Positions 45,274 to 57,600 of a DNA stretch of 64,000 bases are shown one piece after another. The DNA comes from Azolla caroliniana (lineage: Eukaryota > Polypodiophyta): the NCBI GenBank assembly GCA_043228905.1, contig JBHGNT010000002.1:16306001-16370000 (forward strand), read 5' to 3'. Below the pieces are notes generated by a model. It ran no database searches. It was not told the origin of the DNA and worked only from the letters and a program-made list of their open reading frames with translations. A program made the translations under genes and the position numbers. Position 1 is the stretch's first letter. Every line of letters begins with the position of its first letter.

Positions 45274-45911
45274 TGTGAAAGTGTTTTTAGAATTCAAGGT
45301 ATTGAAGTCTACAAGAATATAAGGTATGGTGCGTTCACATCCGGAGGGCAAGATCACGAGCTAAGGTCTTGAGGATAAGTCAAACAAAAAGCAAGTCACG
45401 TGGAGAAAAGTAAAAGAAGAAAAAAGCGGGCACCAAAATGCAGTCTACAACGAACGCTCATAACTCATTCGTTTGGAAGCCAAATATAATGTGTAAATAT
45501 GGGTTGGAAAGTTTGTGAAGAGAGCTATCCATAGGTTTTTAAAGCTCTAAATTTAGAGCTTCTACGAGGGAGATATGACGATTAGACGATCGTTGTATCA
45601 TAGCTAAGAATAGGAGATGGAAAAGCTGTAAAAAAAGCGTGGAAAAGAAAGCAAGCGAAACTTATCTACTAGAGGAGAACTTCATATAAAGCAAGAAGAG
45701 TGAGGTGGTGAGCAGGAGCCTTTTTTGTGGGGTTTTTCTTGCCTATTCATGTAGTGCGTTTTTTCTAGTGATCAATTCATCCTTGTAGGCTTGAGTTTAT
45801 GTATCTTCTTTCTCTTGTTTCTAGGATCATCACTCCTTATTAATATATCTTTGTAGATTTGGGTTTCTATATCTTCCTTCTCTCTCTTTTCTATCATCAT
45901 CTCTCTTTTCA
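45274..45911 (+). repeat. LTR D, 5' copy, 638 bp
   Basis: TGTGAAAGTG...TCTCTTTTCA. TATA-like CATATAAA at 45683-45690. Confidence 0.94.
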
Positions 45912-46009
45912 TTTTTTGGCGCTCCAGGGAGGGTCGATCCTTTCTGTATAACGGGAGGAACGGTTGTCCACTAATTGATGGTTGGATCTACCGATTCATC
46001 ATCAAACTA

Positions 46010-47680
46010 ATGACACGATATGGAGTTCGCGATGCGACAGATCTACGAAGAGAACTTTTCCAATTGCGTATGGTTTCACCAATGTGCTACCTCGAGTATG
46101 AGAAGACGTTTTTGGATATATGGTCCACTTGGATTGGACTTGTTGGAGGCGTTGAAGATGTATACTTCAAGATGGAAAGATTCAAAGCAGGGCTAGATCC
46201 ATATTTTCAATATGAAGTGCATATGAAGTACCCAAGGTCTTTCCATGATTTGCTTCGAGTATGTCAAAGTTATGATCAACAATTGAAGAAGTTGTTATTC
46301 GGTGAAGCATATGGATTATCGGCGTCATATACCATAAATCCAAGCTATAATAATTGTGGATCGGTCATGAGCCAACAACCAGCCTACTTGCAATGTCCGA
46401 TTCAACAGGTTCCCTCATATCATTATTCTAATTTTTGGAGTTATAATGATGTCTATGAAGGTGATTCCAGAGACAATGAAGAAGAGGTGATGAATGTGGA
46501 GTCCCCCCATCTAGTTCATGAGGACAACCATGATATAAAGAATGATGATGTGAAAGACGAATCTAAGGAGATAGTTATGAGAAGCGATGTTATGGATGGT
46601 GATGCCAATGTACATCATGTTGAGGACATTATTGATACAACAAGTGATATGGTGGTTGATGATGAATATGTGCAAGATGAAATGGAAGATATGACAAAAG
46701 AAGTTGTTGATGGTGAAGTACCCACAACGAAGTTGCAAAATGAAGAAGGTAACCTAGAAGTGATAGCTGGAGATTGGCTTTTGGAGATCAATGCGTGTAA
46801 GGAAGCATTGGTAAGTGCCAAGTTGCAGTGTATGAAGGTGTTCATGCATGATTTATGTTTTGGATTTGCATTGAGTAGCAACAAAGTTATGTGGGCATCA
46901 ACTCTTCAACAACAATTTGACCAAGAGCCAAGAGATTTACTTGTAATGCATGATTGGAGTATCATTAACTTATCACCATCAAAGGATCCACCACAACTAA
47001 TCAAATGTATAAAGGAGAAGGAATCATCTATCGACATTGGCAAGCAAGAAGAGGAAAGCATAACAATTGATGAATATTCGTGGGATAGGGAAAACAAATC
47101 ATTCCACATGGTGTCTAAGGAGGAAGAAGTCATTGAAGAGAAAAGTATTATCACCCTAAAGGGGAAAAAGAAGATGATTTCAAACGATGTCCAAGGAGAA
47201 GAGGATCTAAGGTTTATTTCTCTCTTTTTTAAGTTTACAAAGTTATTCATAAATGAGTATTCACAGATAAGAGTAGAAGGCATCAAGCACCACATCAAGT
47301 TGGAGAATTTGAAGTTTGTCTCACTTATTGTGGTTGTTCCAAAGGAGAAAGACGTCAACTTCCAATCCTTGAATGATTCAACCAAACGAGATTTATTTTT
47401 GCTTCCTTTTCGAGATGAGATTCTAGATGAAATGGTCATACATAAAAAACAAGGTAATGTGGAGAATGTGGTGTGCCAAGAAGAAAGTCATGTTGATGAA
47501 GCAAAGATTGACATAATTCAAAATATGACAATTCTGACAAGTCTCGAAGCTTTGAAGGTATTTGTACAAAAGGTTCGCTCGCTCGAAAGATTTATTCATA
47601 TGTTAACATGCTTACTTCTATCAAGAGTTATGTATCACATAGACCTACTTCTGTTTGGAAAGTTGATGAAGATATACTAA
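46010..47680 (+). CDS. Gag-like protein of element D, intact, 556 residues
   Basis: Starts MTRYGVRDATDLRRELFQLR and continues with a gag-type block (YLEYEKTFLDIWSTWIGLVG, FKAGLDPYFQYEVHMKYPRS). It then has a Tyr/Gln-rich linker and a long acidic Asp/Glu/Val region. The C-terminal half lacks recognised domains (FISLFFKFTKLFINEY; SLEALKVFVQKVRSLERFIH). No zinc knuckle, protease or polymerase. The first 100 residues fit Ty3-type capsid proteins of large non-autonomous plant elements; the rest is unlike gag A-C. The frame is undamaged, in line with near-identical LTRs. Confidence 0.78.
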   Translation: MTRYGVRDATDLRRELFQLRMVSPMCYLEYEKTFLDIWSTWIGLVGGVEDVYFKMERFKAGLDPYFQYEVHMKYPRSFHDLLRVCQSYDQQLKKLLFGEAYGLSASYTINPSYNNCGSVMSQQPAYLQCPIQQVPSYHYSNFWSYNDVYEGDSRDNEEEVMNVESPHLVHEDNHDIKNDDVKDESKEIVMRSDVMDGDANVHHVEDIIDTTSDMVVDDEYVQDEMEDMTKEVVDGEVPTTKLQNEEGNLEVIAGDWLLEINACKEALVSAKLQCMKVFMHDLCFGFALSSNKVMWASTLQQQFDQEPRDLLVMHDWSIINLSPSKDPPQLIKCIKEKESSIDIGKQEEESITIDEYSWDRENKSFHMVSKEEEVIEEKSIITLKGKKKMISNDVQGEEDLRFISLFFKFTKLFINEYSQIRVEGIKHHIKLENLKFVSLIVVVPKEKDVNFQSLNDSTKRDLFLLPFRDEILDEMVIHKKQGNVENVVCQEESHVDEAKIDIIQNMTILTSLEALKVFVQKVRSLERFIHMLTCLLLSRVMYHIDLLLFGKLMKIY

Positions 47681-47940
47681 TTGTTGTAACCTCTTTCTTT
47701 GTGTTGACAAGGAGAAAGATGGTGATGGCAATTGTCAATGTGTATGTGTGTGTGTTTAGAAGTGTGAGGTTTTTCCTATCGACTAGCGGGGGTTTTACTC
47801 ACATAGTTTGTTTCTTTTCTATTTATTTTCTCCTTCTTTGTCTATAGCCATGAATAAGGCGAAGGAGAACCTTTAGTTTTATTAGTAGCTTAGGGTTCAC
47901 CATAAATGGTTCACAAAAAAGCAAGGGGGAGGGCTAAAAA

Positions 47941-48578
47941 TGTGAAAGTGTTTTTAGAATTCAAGGTATTGAAGTCTACAAGAATATAAGGTATGGTGCG
48001 TTCACATCCGGAGGGCAAGATCACGAGCTAAGGTCTTGAGGATAAGTCAAACAAAAAGCAAGTCACGTGGAGAAAAGTAAAAGAAGAAAAAAGCGGGCAC
48101 CAAAATGCAGTCTACAACGAACGCTCATAACTCATTCGTTTGGAAGCCAAATATAATGTGTAAATATGGGTTGGAAAGTTTGTGAAGAGAGCTATCCATA
48201 GGTTTTTAAAGCTCTAAATTTAGAGCTTCTACGAGGGAGATATGACGATTAGAAGATCGTTGTATCATAGCTAAGAATAGGAGATGGAAAAGCTGTAAAA
48301 AAAGCGTGGAAAAGAAAGTAAGCGAAACTTATCTACTAGAGGAGAACTTCATATAAAGCAAGAAGAGTGAGGTGGTGAGCAGGAGCCTTTTTTGTGGGGT
48401 TTTTCTTGCCTATTCATGTAGTGCGTTTTTTCTAGTGATCAATTCATCCTTGTAGGCTTGAGTTTATGTATCTTCTTTCTCTTGTTTCTAGGATCATCAC
48501 TCCTTATTAATATATCTTTGTAGATTTGGGTTTCTATATCTTCCTTCTCTCTCTTTTCTATCATCATCTCTCTTTTCA
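47941..48578 (+). repeat. LTR D, 3' copy, 638 bp
   Basis: Same length and ends as the 5' copy, directly after the purine tract. Confidence 0.94.
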
Positions 48579-48837
48579 CTTAGATGAGTAGAAGGGTTGT
48601 AAGTGCTATAACCCCCAAACCAAAGAGGTTTGAGTAAGCTGAGATGTTGTGTTTGACGAATCAGCTTCATGGTAACAACCTCCGACCCATCTGACCCTCG
48701 TAGACTCCATGCCGAGTTTTGAAGATGAGGCCTCTGGAGCCAATCCTCTAGTTGAGGAAGATATTGACACTCTAGGCACCGATTATTTCCATACTATCGA
48801 TTACTCAGAAATCAATTATTATTGGGGGGCCTTCTCT

Positions 48838-49793
48838 CTACCCGTCCCCTACCCGTGGTTCATGTCGGTATCGAGGCTCATATTCTTCGTCATGATCGTA
48901 GTCGTAGCGATAGTGGCCATAGCCATCCTCGATAGGCCAGAAACGGTCCTCGACTAGCCGATAGCGGTCATCGTAACGAGGTCGCTCAATGTCCTGAAAG
49001 CGAGGTGGTTGACGGATGCGATCATCGTGTTGGAAACGATCGTTTCGTGGCTTGATCTGTCTGATCAGTGCGGCGGCGGCGCAGTTGAGCATGTGTGAGC
49101 TCGGGAATGACAAATTGGGTAGTGTGAACGTAGGATGCATTCCACTACCGAGTGTCCTAGGTTCAAGCAAGTGGTGCATTGAATGACCTACCTAAATTGG
49201 GATTCTTCGGTTGTCGGTAAAGCGCCACGGAGGGAACTCATGGAGAAATAGTTCTTGTTTTGGGCTTTATCCATGGCGAGGACACAATCGATAACTTGCT
49301 CGATCGTTTGTTAAGAGAAGTTGACGAGGGCCAAGGTGGTTTGAAGAGGCTCACGGAGAGTCGTAAGGAAGGTCTCCTTCAAGTCGTTAGCCAAGATTTC
49401 CTAAGCCAATTGATGATGTAGGTTCTGAAATCGAATTGTGAACTACAGAATCATCTCTTGTGGCTCCTACGAGATGGTGTAGAATTGGCTTAATAGTTTT
49501 CATTTGGGTATCTATCGATGAAAGAGGTGTATAAACTTGTCCTGGAGGACTGTAAAGGATGCAAACTCCCCCGAGTCGTGCTAGGAATACCAGTGTGTTG
49601 CTTGCCCATCGAGAGACAAGCCGAACTCTGCGATCTTTGATGTTTCTACATCGGTTGCGGACAATCGTTGCGACACATGGTTTGCTTGCCATGTGGTTAG
49701 GAAGGCTTGAACATGTGCTTCCACATCAACGTCATAAGTGTATCTCGGGTAGGGATAAGGCATTGTGTTGAAGTCGGGATCCTCCCGTACCAT
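48838..49793 (-). pseudogene. Gag of LTR family F, copy 2, degraded
   Basis: The first piece (49793-49581) reads TMPYPYPRYTYDVDVEAHVQ and SKIAEFGLSLDGQATHWYS, matching the two halves of copy 1. Later a first knuckle (CTTCLNLGHSVVEC) is intact and a second has lost its first Cys (YPICHSRAHTC). The Arg/Asp/Tyr tail follows (DDRIRQPPRFQDIERPRYDD). Several frame breaks lie between. Confidence 0.7.
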
Positions 49794-50058
49794 TGAGAAG
49801 AGGTTATATTCGAACCTTGGTCGACTTCAAAGGTGTTGCCGCTAGTTGATGTGGGATCATGAATCACGATTGATTGGGCATCTAATTCCGGAGGCAGCGA
49901 TTGCTCTGTGAGAGCGGAGTCAATGTTATTGTCTTCTTGTTCGACATGTCGGGAATTATCCGAGTGCGTATTCCTCTAGGGCTCACTGTTATGACGACCT
50001 GGGTTTTCTCCTATGCGTGTTCGTTGTGAACTCATAACGTGAACCGGGTGTGCCAAAT

Positions 50059-50577
50059 TGTGTTACTCCCTCCTGGAGAACACCTTTGATTACTCCTGAG
50101 TAATCGGGTCAAGGGATCGTAGTGCATAAGAGACTCAGGCTCACGACGTACTAACGAGCGCAGAACGGATTGCTTACAGAGAATGAGATTGACACACTGC
50201 AGAATCGGCTACAACCAATTCATAGTTTTGTCCTTACACAAATCGAACTTTATATAGATATATGTATCGAGATGAGGCAGACACGAAGTTACCTACAAGC
50301 TTATATGTATATTCAATTAAATGTGGCATACAAGTACAGATTACAAGTTCCGAGTATAATCGGAACAATACTCACTCACTCTCCCTTAGTCTATTACTAG
50401 CCTTCGTCTTCTCGAGATCCCTTTTGTGTTTGCTGTTCCTCGATATATATAGCTTCCCTTCACCTCGGCGCTTTCCACCCACTCATTCCTTGACATTAGG
50501 CTTCATTATTTGGCTGTTAGTGCTCGGCTTCTTTTGATACGTTTTCACACTTGTCCTACTTGTCCCACAGGGTAACA
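50059..50577 (-). repeat. 5' LTR of family F, copy 2, 519 bp
   Basis: On -, TGTTACCCTGTGG...GGGAGTAACACA, so the ends are TG...CA. TATA box GCTATATATATCG (on -) at 50441-50453. Confidence 0.7.
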
Positions 50578-51007
50578 ATATAATCAGATTTCGTTTTAGG
50601 GTTTTTGACTTGGATTATTCCCATTGTAGACATTTGGCATTTTAATCTTTTATGTAAGTGTTATTTGAAACTTGGAGACATAAGTTTGTGTGAGTTTTGA
50701 GTTTTAAGTTTTTTGCAACTCGAAGTTTAGGGTTTTTTTGAGTAATTTTTATGTAACATTTTCATGGCAAATTTTTGTTTTACACTTGGGATTTTTTGGA
50801 GCTTTTGATGTTTGTTTCTAAGTCAGGCTCCTGAAATGAGAATGAGTCGGGCTCTTGCACTGAGTTAGTCGGGCTGCTGGTGATAGAGGCTGCCAGAGAG
50901 TCGAGGTCCTGGTGACAAAACGCTTTTTTTATCCACATTAGACGGTGCAGATTGCACGCGCTCAGCTGCCGCTAGTACATACTTAACTTAGACACGAGCA
51001 TCATACA

Positions 51008-51040
<33 letters not shown>

Positions 51041-51414
51041 GTAAATTAACACAAAATATATGCATGTAAATAAAATTTAAATGTCTTTTTTGCATTTGGT
51101 TTAGCTTGTTTCATTGAGGGAAGAATGAAAGAAAAAAGAAGAAGAAGAAGAAGAAGAAGAAGAAGAAAAACGCTTGGAAAGCCACTAGAGAAACCATGGC
51201 GTCCCCTCCGCTCTCTTTTTCTGTGTTTCCTTCTCTTCCCTTTCTGCGTCCGTGGGCAGGCCATGGTGACCTTCGCAACTTCTTCAACCAGAGATTGCAG
51301 GTTTTGAAGACCATGTTTACCTAGCCATACTCCATCGCCTTCACTCTTCTCGTTTTCTCTCACCCTTCGAAGACATCATTTTCGTCTATGCTTTCTTCAT
51401 TCTTACCTTCAACC
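50578..51414. other. Upstream region of the coiled-coil gene
   Basis: No gene seen. A CATA microsatellite (51001-51037) and an AGA run (51137-51169) lie before the start codon. The AGA run is probably in the promoter or 5' leader. Confidence 0.5.
51001..51037. repeat. CATA microsatellite
   Basis: About nine uninterrupted CATA units. Confidence 0.9.
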
Positions 51415-51567
51415 ATGGATTCCTTTGAAATCTCCGGGAATGACGTACAGGCAATTAGAGACGTTTTGTCTGTCCACCATGTCCCTGTGGTGGCTTCCTT
51501 ACACTGGGACAAGCTGCACTCCATTTTGCACTCCCTCTGTGACCGGATCGGTCTTCAGGTAATCACC

Positions 51568-51600
<33 letters not shown>

Positions 51601-54600
51601 TATTATTTGGATATATGCATTTGGCGTAATAAACTTTTGTTACTTGTTTGTGTTCTCTTGACGCTTCAATTTGGATGAATAGATTTAGATAGATTCCTGA
51701 CCTTATTTGTCTTTTTGTCCCCATTTTCTTAAATTTCCAGGCTCTTCGTCTTGACAAAGCTGAAGAGCAAGGGAAAGCTTTTATGGGATACAAGGAGGAA
51801 ATGGATGAATTGTGGTAAAGCATCCTTCCCTTTCTTAATATGTGGAAGAATTGAATTGCTGACAAAAACGCTTTGAGCTGTGGTGGCTATGCAACAATGG
51901 CCTAGTTTATAGACAAAAAAATACGTAGAAGAAATGAATAAGCTGCTGTAGGTTACTTTTTCCTTATGTAGGAATTTATTTCTGCAGAGAGTGCGATGAG
52001 GTGTGACCAAATAAATGCTGCACTCAAAAATCTTTCAATAGTTTATAGAAAACTCTGTGAAGAAATGGATAACTTGTAATAGAAAATACTTATATGAATC
52101 ATTCGGATTTCTGTACTCAATGTGTCAACACCTCACTGTTACAATCTCCTGAGACATGCCTTTATTGTATTCAACACTTAAGTAGCAACATATGACATGC
52201 AGCGTCCTGGATTAAACATTCATAATTGATCCCTTGGAAGATAGATGATATGGAAACACTGCCTTTTCATATTCATATGGAGTGTTTCAAGGTATTGTTG
52301 GTATGTTGATGACTGTTGTATTCAAGGGTTAGCCTTTCCAGCAGCAACATGTTGTAAAGAGTTGATTGAGTTCTAGATTAAAAGCATTTTTGGCTATTGG
52401 AATATAGACAGTATGAAAACAATAACTTTCACACATATCATGTGAAGCTTTCAAGCTTTTGTGTGACTAGGATAAAGGCTGTATTGTATTTAAAGTTAGT
52501 CAACTGCACCTGACAACCAATCCCCTCATCTGCGATATTTTGAAAACATTTTGATATCTGAGAAGCTAGACAGAATGGAGACAATACCTTTTCAGTGTTC
52601 ACACACCTTGAATGGAATCTATGGGGATTTTGTACAGAATATAAAAGAATTTTCGAACATTTCATTTGAAATGTTTGAAGCTTTCTTGCAGTGAATAGTG
52701 GCTTTATCATGTCTAAGACTTAAACCGCGACATGTAACAAACAGTTTCCTAGCTCTTTTCATCTTTTGGAAGGTGGATGATACGAAGGTTATACCTTTTC
52801 ATGTTATCTCATGTGGAAAGTTTGAAGCTTTTCTGCAGTAGGAATTGTGTAAAAGAGATGAAAGAAGAAAAAGAAAGTGAAGCAGAACAGCAAAAGAATT
52901 GGGCCAGTATGGTTGAGGAGAAATTGCAAATGTTACAACAAGGGTATGACTTCTTGATTTGGGCATCCACATATACTTAAAGAAAATATGATAAGAAAAT
53001 AATATGAAAATGAATGAATGTGGGCTTGCTTGGAACGAATAAATTATATCTTGGAACTGCGAATATGATAAGGAATATTGCTGCTTGCAAACGCACAGGC
53101 TAAATAACAACAATGATGGCATGAAGCAGCTTGGTGATACCGTAGCAGGGTTACAGAGCTTAGATAGCAAAGTGCAGTCTTTTGAACCACGTTTGGTCGC
53201 ATTAGAAGAAGCGACAAAAAAATTAGATGCATTAGACAAAGTGACTAAATCCACAGACTCTATCCTGGCTTCACAATCTCTTTCCCTTGAGACCTTCAAC
53301 CAAAAAGTTGAAGTTCTTCTTGCAGATTTTGATGAACAACATGACAAACTCCACAGTTTGGAAGAACAAGTTAAGAACCATTTTCATGGCTTCTATAACT
53401 AATCGTTATTTGATAATGTATTGATGTTTTAACATGAATACTTGGAAAGATCCCCTGAACATTAAGAATTAATAATGGATTGGTCGTACATATAGAGCTC
53501 CAAATATAAACTTTAAACCTCTATAAAAAAATTTGGTTTATCAGAGATACAATTCTGTTCACTAAAGTTATGGCAACTTCATTGTAATGCCAGACTGATC
53601 AGCTTAAGCTAAAGCTTGAGCAGACAACATGCTCTCACGCTGCTGACTTGGAGGCCCTCCAACAATATTGCAAAGTAAGAAGTTTCTTTAACAAAAAAAC
53701 TTGAATGAATTTTTCAAAAGTAAGACCAGTTTACAAACTCTGCATTGAGAAAGTTGGTTCATGTAATGTCACTATTTACACATTGATAAGTGAAATCCTT
53801 ATATCAATCCGATATGTATGTATGCATATCCAAAAGTGTAGTCTTTAGAATCTTTTTAGATGTAATATAGAAAGAATTTTTATATGCATGAAATAAATTA
53901 AATGAGACTTAAAATGCATCCTGCAGCGATCAAATATGAGTCTGGATAATGTCTAGTGTATGTGAATGTATATGAAGTGATTTTACACGACTAAACAAGG
54001 TGTCCAGGAATTGGTTTGTCTCATTATACCTAACAAACTAGATTCAAGGTCTAGGGTTTAGAGCTTAGATCAGGTATCCAGCTAATTTTACATATGAGAA
54101 TGAGATATGCAAGGATTAAAGTTAAAGTTTTCTGTTTCTTCTATAATGTTAAAAGTTCTAGTTTCTTTAATGTTTTTCACAGAATCTACGTTCTGATTTC
54201 GAGCTCAAGTTCCTTGTGGAAGCTGCAAAGCCGCATGATGAAGAAATCTCATCAGCCTCAAAAGCAAAGCTTGAGACAGCAGTTGCAGAGCTTCAGAACC
54301 GCATTCAAAAGAAAGCTGATGTGGATGACATGGAAAAGATGTTGCAAATTAACCAGAATCTCAAAGATGTAAGAAATCATAATTTTTCAAGTCATTTCAA
54401 GCTATAAGAGTTTCATAAGATATATCTCTAGTGGGCTGTGACATGTAGACATGTGCAAAAATGGAATCAAGCGTGGTTGAGCTGCAGTCACAGCTGAAGA
54501 GATTAAATGCAGGTTCCAGACGAGCTTCTAGAGCTTCATTTGTAGGCGGTATTCTACCTCTGGAGAGTCAGGTATAGCATCTCAAATGGTAACAAGAGAA

Positions 54601-57600
54601 AAAGGAATTAGTCTACCATCACTTAACTTTTTTTAGGAGAACCCTTGAATGAAGCTTCAAAGATCAGAAATAGACAGCTGACTTGATTATGGAAGTCACG
54701 AAATGTAACTATGTCATCACACATGTATGTCATGCTCTTATTGACTCTCTGAAGAGGAAAAATGAGAGTAATATCCACAACTCTTGATTGTTTGAAGAGG
54801 GTAAATAAGAGCAATAAGCGCGGCTCTTTATTATTTGAATAGGATAAGTATTTTACTCAGTATGCCAACTTGTGACTCCACTTTCTAATAGGAAATATGC
54901 TTTTTGGAGTCATAATTTAGCTAATGGCACTGAGGATTGCACTCCAGTGAAATTGCATGTGGATAAATAAGAGCATTATGCATAGCTCTTTACTGTTTGA
55001 AGAGGATGAATGGAGCAGTATGCACAGCTCTGCACTGTTTGAAGAGGATGAGTATCTGGCTTAGTATACACAACTTTCGACATCGGTTTTTCTGATAGAA
55101 AATATGCCTTTTGGAGGTATAATTTCGCTAATGGCTGCTGAAGATTACACTCCAGTAAAAGGATCATGGATTAATAAAACGATATGTATACTTCTTTACT
55201 GTTGAAGAGGATGAATAATAGCAGTATGCATTACTCTCTGCGGTTGAAGAGGACGAGTATTTCACTTAGTATGCACAACTTTTGACTCGAAAGTATGCTT
55301 TTTAGAGCTGTAATTAAGCTAATGGCTGCTGAAAATTGCACTCCAGTGAAAGGATAATAGAATTCCATTGATGACCATTTCTCCCTGTCCATTTGATGCA
55401 TATTAGCACTTTCTTCCAGCTGACTCTAAGTTTGTACTGAATGGGTTTCATGGAATGCGTACAGATGTCAGAAATTATGAACAGTCCTGGAGAAAAAAAG
55501 GTAATAGGAAAACTCTTTATTTGTTGAGTTGAGAACTCTTGTGTTCTCCTTGCATGCACAGTGAGGGATTTTCCTCCAAGTTACGTGAACTTATACTGGC
55601 TACAAAGTCCTCTTCAGCTATTGAATTTGCTGCCCAAATGGTTGAATTACAGCTCACTGTTATAGATATTATCAATCGCAGATGCATTTATCTTTGCCAG
55701 AGACCAAACCAATTTCGATGGAGGAATTAAGCCCAAAAGTTGAGGAGTTGACCAAAGATATCAAAGAAGCAATTGTAAATCACGATAAAGAGCTGGAAAA
55801 GGTACACACTATCCTGAAGATTTTTGTGTGGAAATGAAACAAAACTGCTAAGTTACCAGTTATATTTTCTGGCAATAATTTGCCTAAACCTTTAAAAATT
55901 GATCTAATAAATATGTTATTAGCTGTTAAAAATGTGCATCTATTGCCTCAAAGAGTTGCATTAAACAGGATAATGCACATGATAAGTGCATCTTGCTAGC
56001 ATTCAAAATGATATTTGCTATCATCCCAGTGAGGACTGGTCAATCACCTTGACTTTGGACATTAGAAAAATTTAGTAGCTGGAAGTAATCAACAATAGAT
56101 AGTCTTTAGAAATTTGATTCTACATCAATTTAGGAACACATTGACAAAAATTGTGAAGCCTGTTTGGTGTAATGAATCAGACTCAATCTCAGTAAAACAG
56201 GGGCCTCAAACACGGGTAAATAAACAATTAGAAATCTTACTTTTAAACTTTTATCCTCTCAGCACTCTTCTCTTACTTCTTCCTTTTCGTCCTCTTGCTC
56301 ATTGCTTTTTCCTAAATCCTGTCTCCTGCTGCTTCACTACACTGCCTTCTTCCAGCATTCCTTATTTCTTAGAGTTCCTTCTCCATTTTCTGTGAATTGT
56401 TCACATGTTCTGGCCTCCTTACACCTCTACTTGCTCTTGTGACTGCTTCTCTAATTTTTTCTCCATTAATTATCCATCCTCTTTAATATTTTCTGTATAT
56501 CTCCTTCATTCTTCATCTGGCTTTTCATTATGGTATTTTGGATATTTGCTTTCCATATGCTTGGTGATTTTCTTTTGCTTCCTGTCATTGTGGTAGTTAC
56601 GCAGATATGACCTGACATACATGTTGTGAACAGGTTCAGAAAGAATTTGGAGTGCTTGGAAGGAGTATCCTCAAGATGTCTGGTCATGAAGAAGATGAAT
56701 TAATGTCAGAAACATTTGATCGTACAGATAAGCTAGTAAAGACATTAGAAGGCCTTGTAAGACAAATGCCTCTGGATGCATCTCCCACTGATCAGGCAAG
56801 AAAGGATATCCTACTTCAGAAGCCTCATGGGTATCTAGATACGAAAGAATCCCAGGAAGGAGAGAATTTCTCAAGCACTCAAGTATTGGAAGGAGCAGAC
56901 ATAAGAAAGGATGAAACTGTGGACCAACTGGCTGGCAATGCTGTTGTGCAAGCAATTGATGTAAGATTAATGGGCCTAGACGAAAGCTAGGCTTCGCTTT
57001 TTTAATCACTTCTATTTAGTATTTTCGCTTGGTAATTTTTGTGTATAATTATAATACCAATAGACAACATAAATTACAGGATGCCTTGAAGGCTAACAAA
57101 TTTGAGCCTAAAGAGAGCATAAAGACCTTTTCAAGGTTATGTGAAGAACTATTAAAGCTTACCACGAAACTTCAAGAACTAGACACAGCAATGCCTGCTT
57201 TGAAGAGTGGTTTGTCAGGCAAAGCGGACAAACGTGATTTACAGGTTTGCCATGATGCAAACAGTTCCTACATAGACAATTCCTATTACTCCTAGTACTA
57301 TGAATTTCACTATATTGTGATATCACAGAACGCTCTGACAAAATGAGAGCAAAACTTTTAGGTTTCAAGAAATTTACAGAATTTTTGGCATTTATATTCT
57401 TTAGTATCTGTTTCATTTCTCTCAATTTGCACTTTTCTTAATTCTATTTGCAACCAGTGGTCTTGCAGAAATTAATCTGTTTTGTAAAAGAGCAGCTGGA
57501 AAGGCCAGAAAATGCCATATTTACTGGAAAACCTTTATTTGGTTTTAAATGCATGTAAGAATCTATGAATATGTTCATAGAAAATTGCCAGTCATATATG

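Larger units (their letters stand above)
45274..48578 (+). mobile_element. Gag-only LTR retrotransposon D, very young
   Basis: LTRs of 638 bp at 45274-45911 and 47941-48578 with only about two differences seen. A perfect 5-bp target duplication CTTAG is at 45269-45273 and 48579-48583. A primer-site candidate TGGCGCTCCAGGGAGGG starts at 45917 and a purine tract GCAAGGGGGAGGGCTAAAAA is at 47921-47940. The internal 2 kb encodes one gag-like protein and no enzymes. Inserted in a dead copia integrase fragment. Confidence 0.93.
45105..48825 (+). pseudogene. Copia integrase-tail fragment, split by element D
   Basis: First part 45105-45273 (FRKKANLAHLRVFGSTTYLH, AEKCILVSYL). It resumes at 48579 (GCKCYNPQTKEV, then VVFDESASW, SFEDEASGANPLVEEDIDTL). 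The order matches the integrase end and linker of the copia element at 36420-36700. Stops after the join are at Gln or Trp positions. Both outer borders are junctions with unrelated sequence. Confidence 0.75.
48826..50577 (-). mobile_element. LTR family F, copy 2, 5' end and gag only
   Basis: On -: LTR 50577-50059, primer-site candidate TGGCACACCCGGTTC next to it, then degraded gag down to 48826. There the sequence switches to the copia fragment at a G-run. The same arrangement as copy 1 (21886-22386 plus 21696-14602). Confidence 0.7.

Noticed and set aside
51111-51314. Phe-rich open frame on - near an AGA run
   Set aside because: Produced by the trinucleotide run; no family signal.
55569-55730. 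Extra exon of the coiled-coil gene
   Set aside because: The frame looks coding (SSKLRELILATKSSSAIEFA), but no good donor was found and neighbouring exons already join in phase; left as a possibility only.
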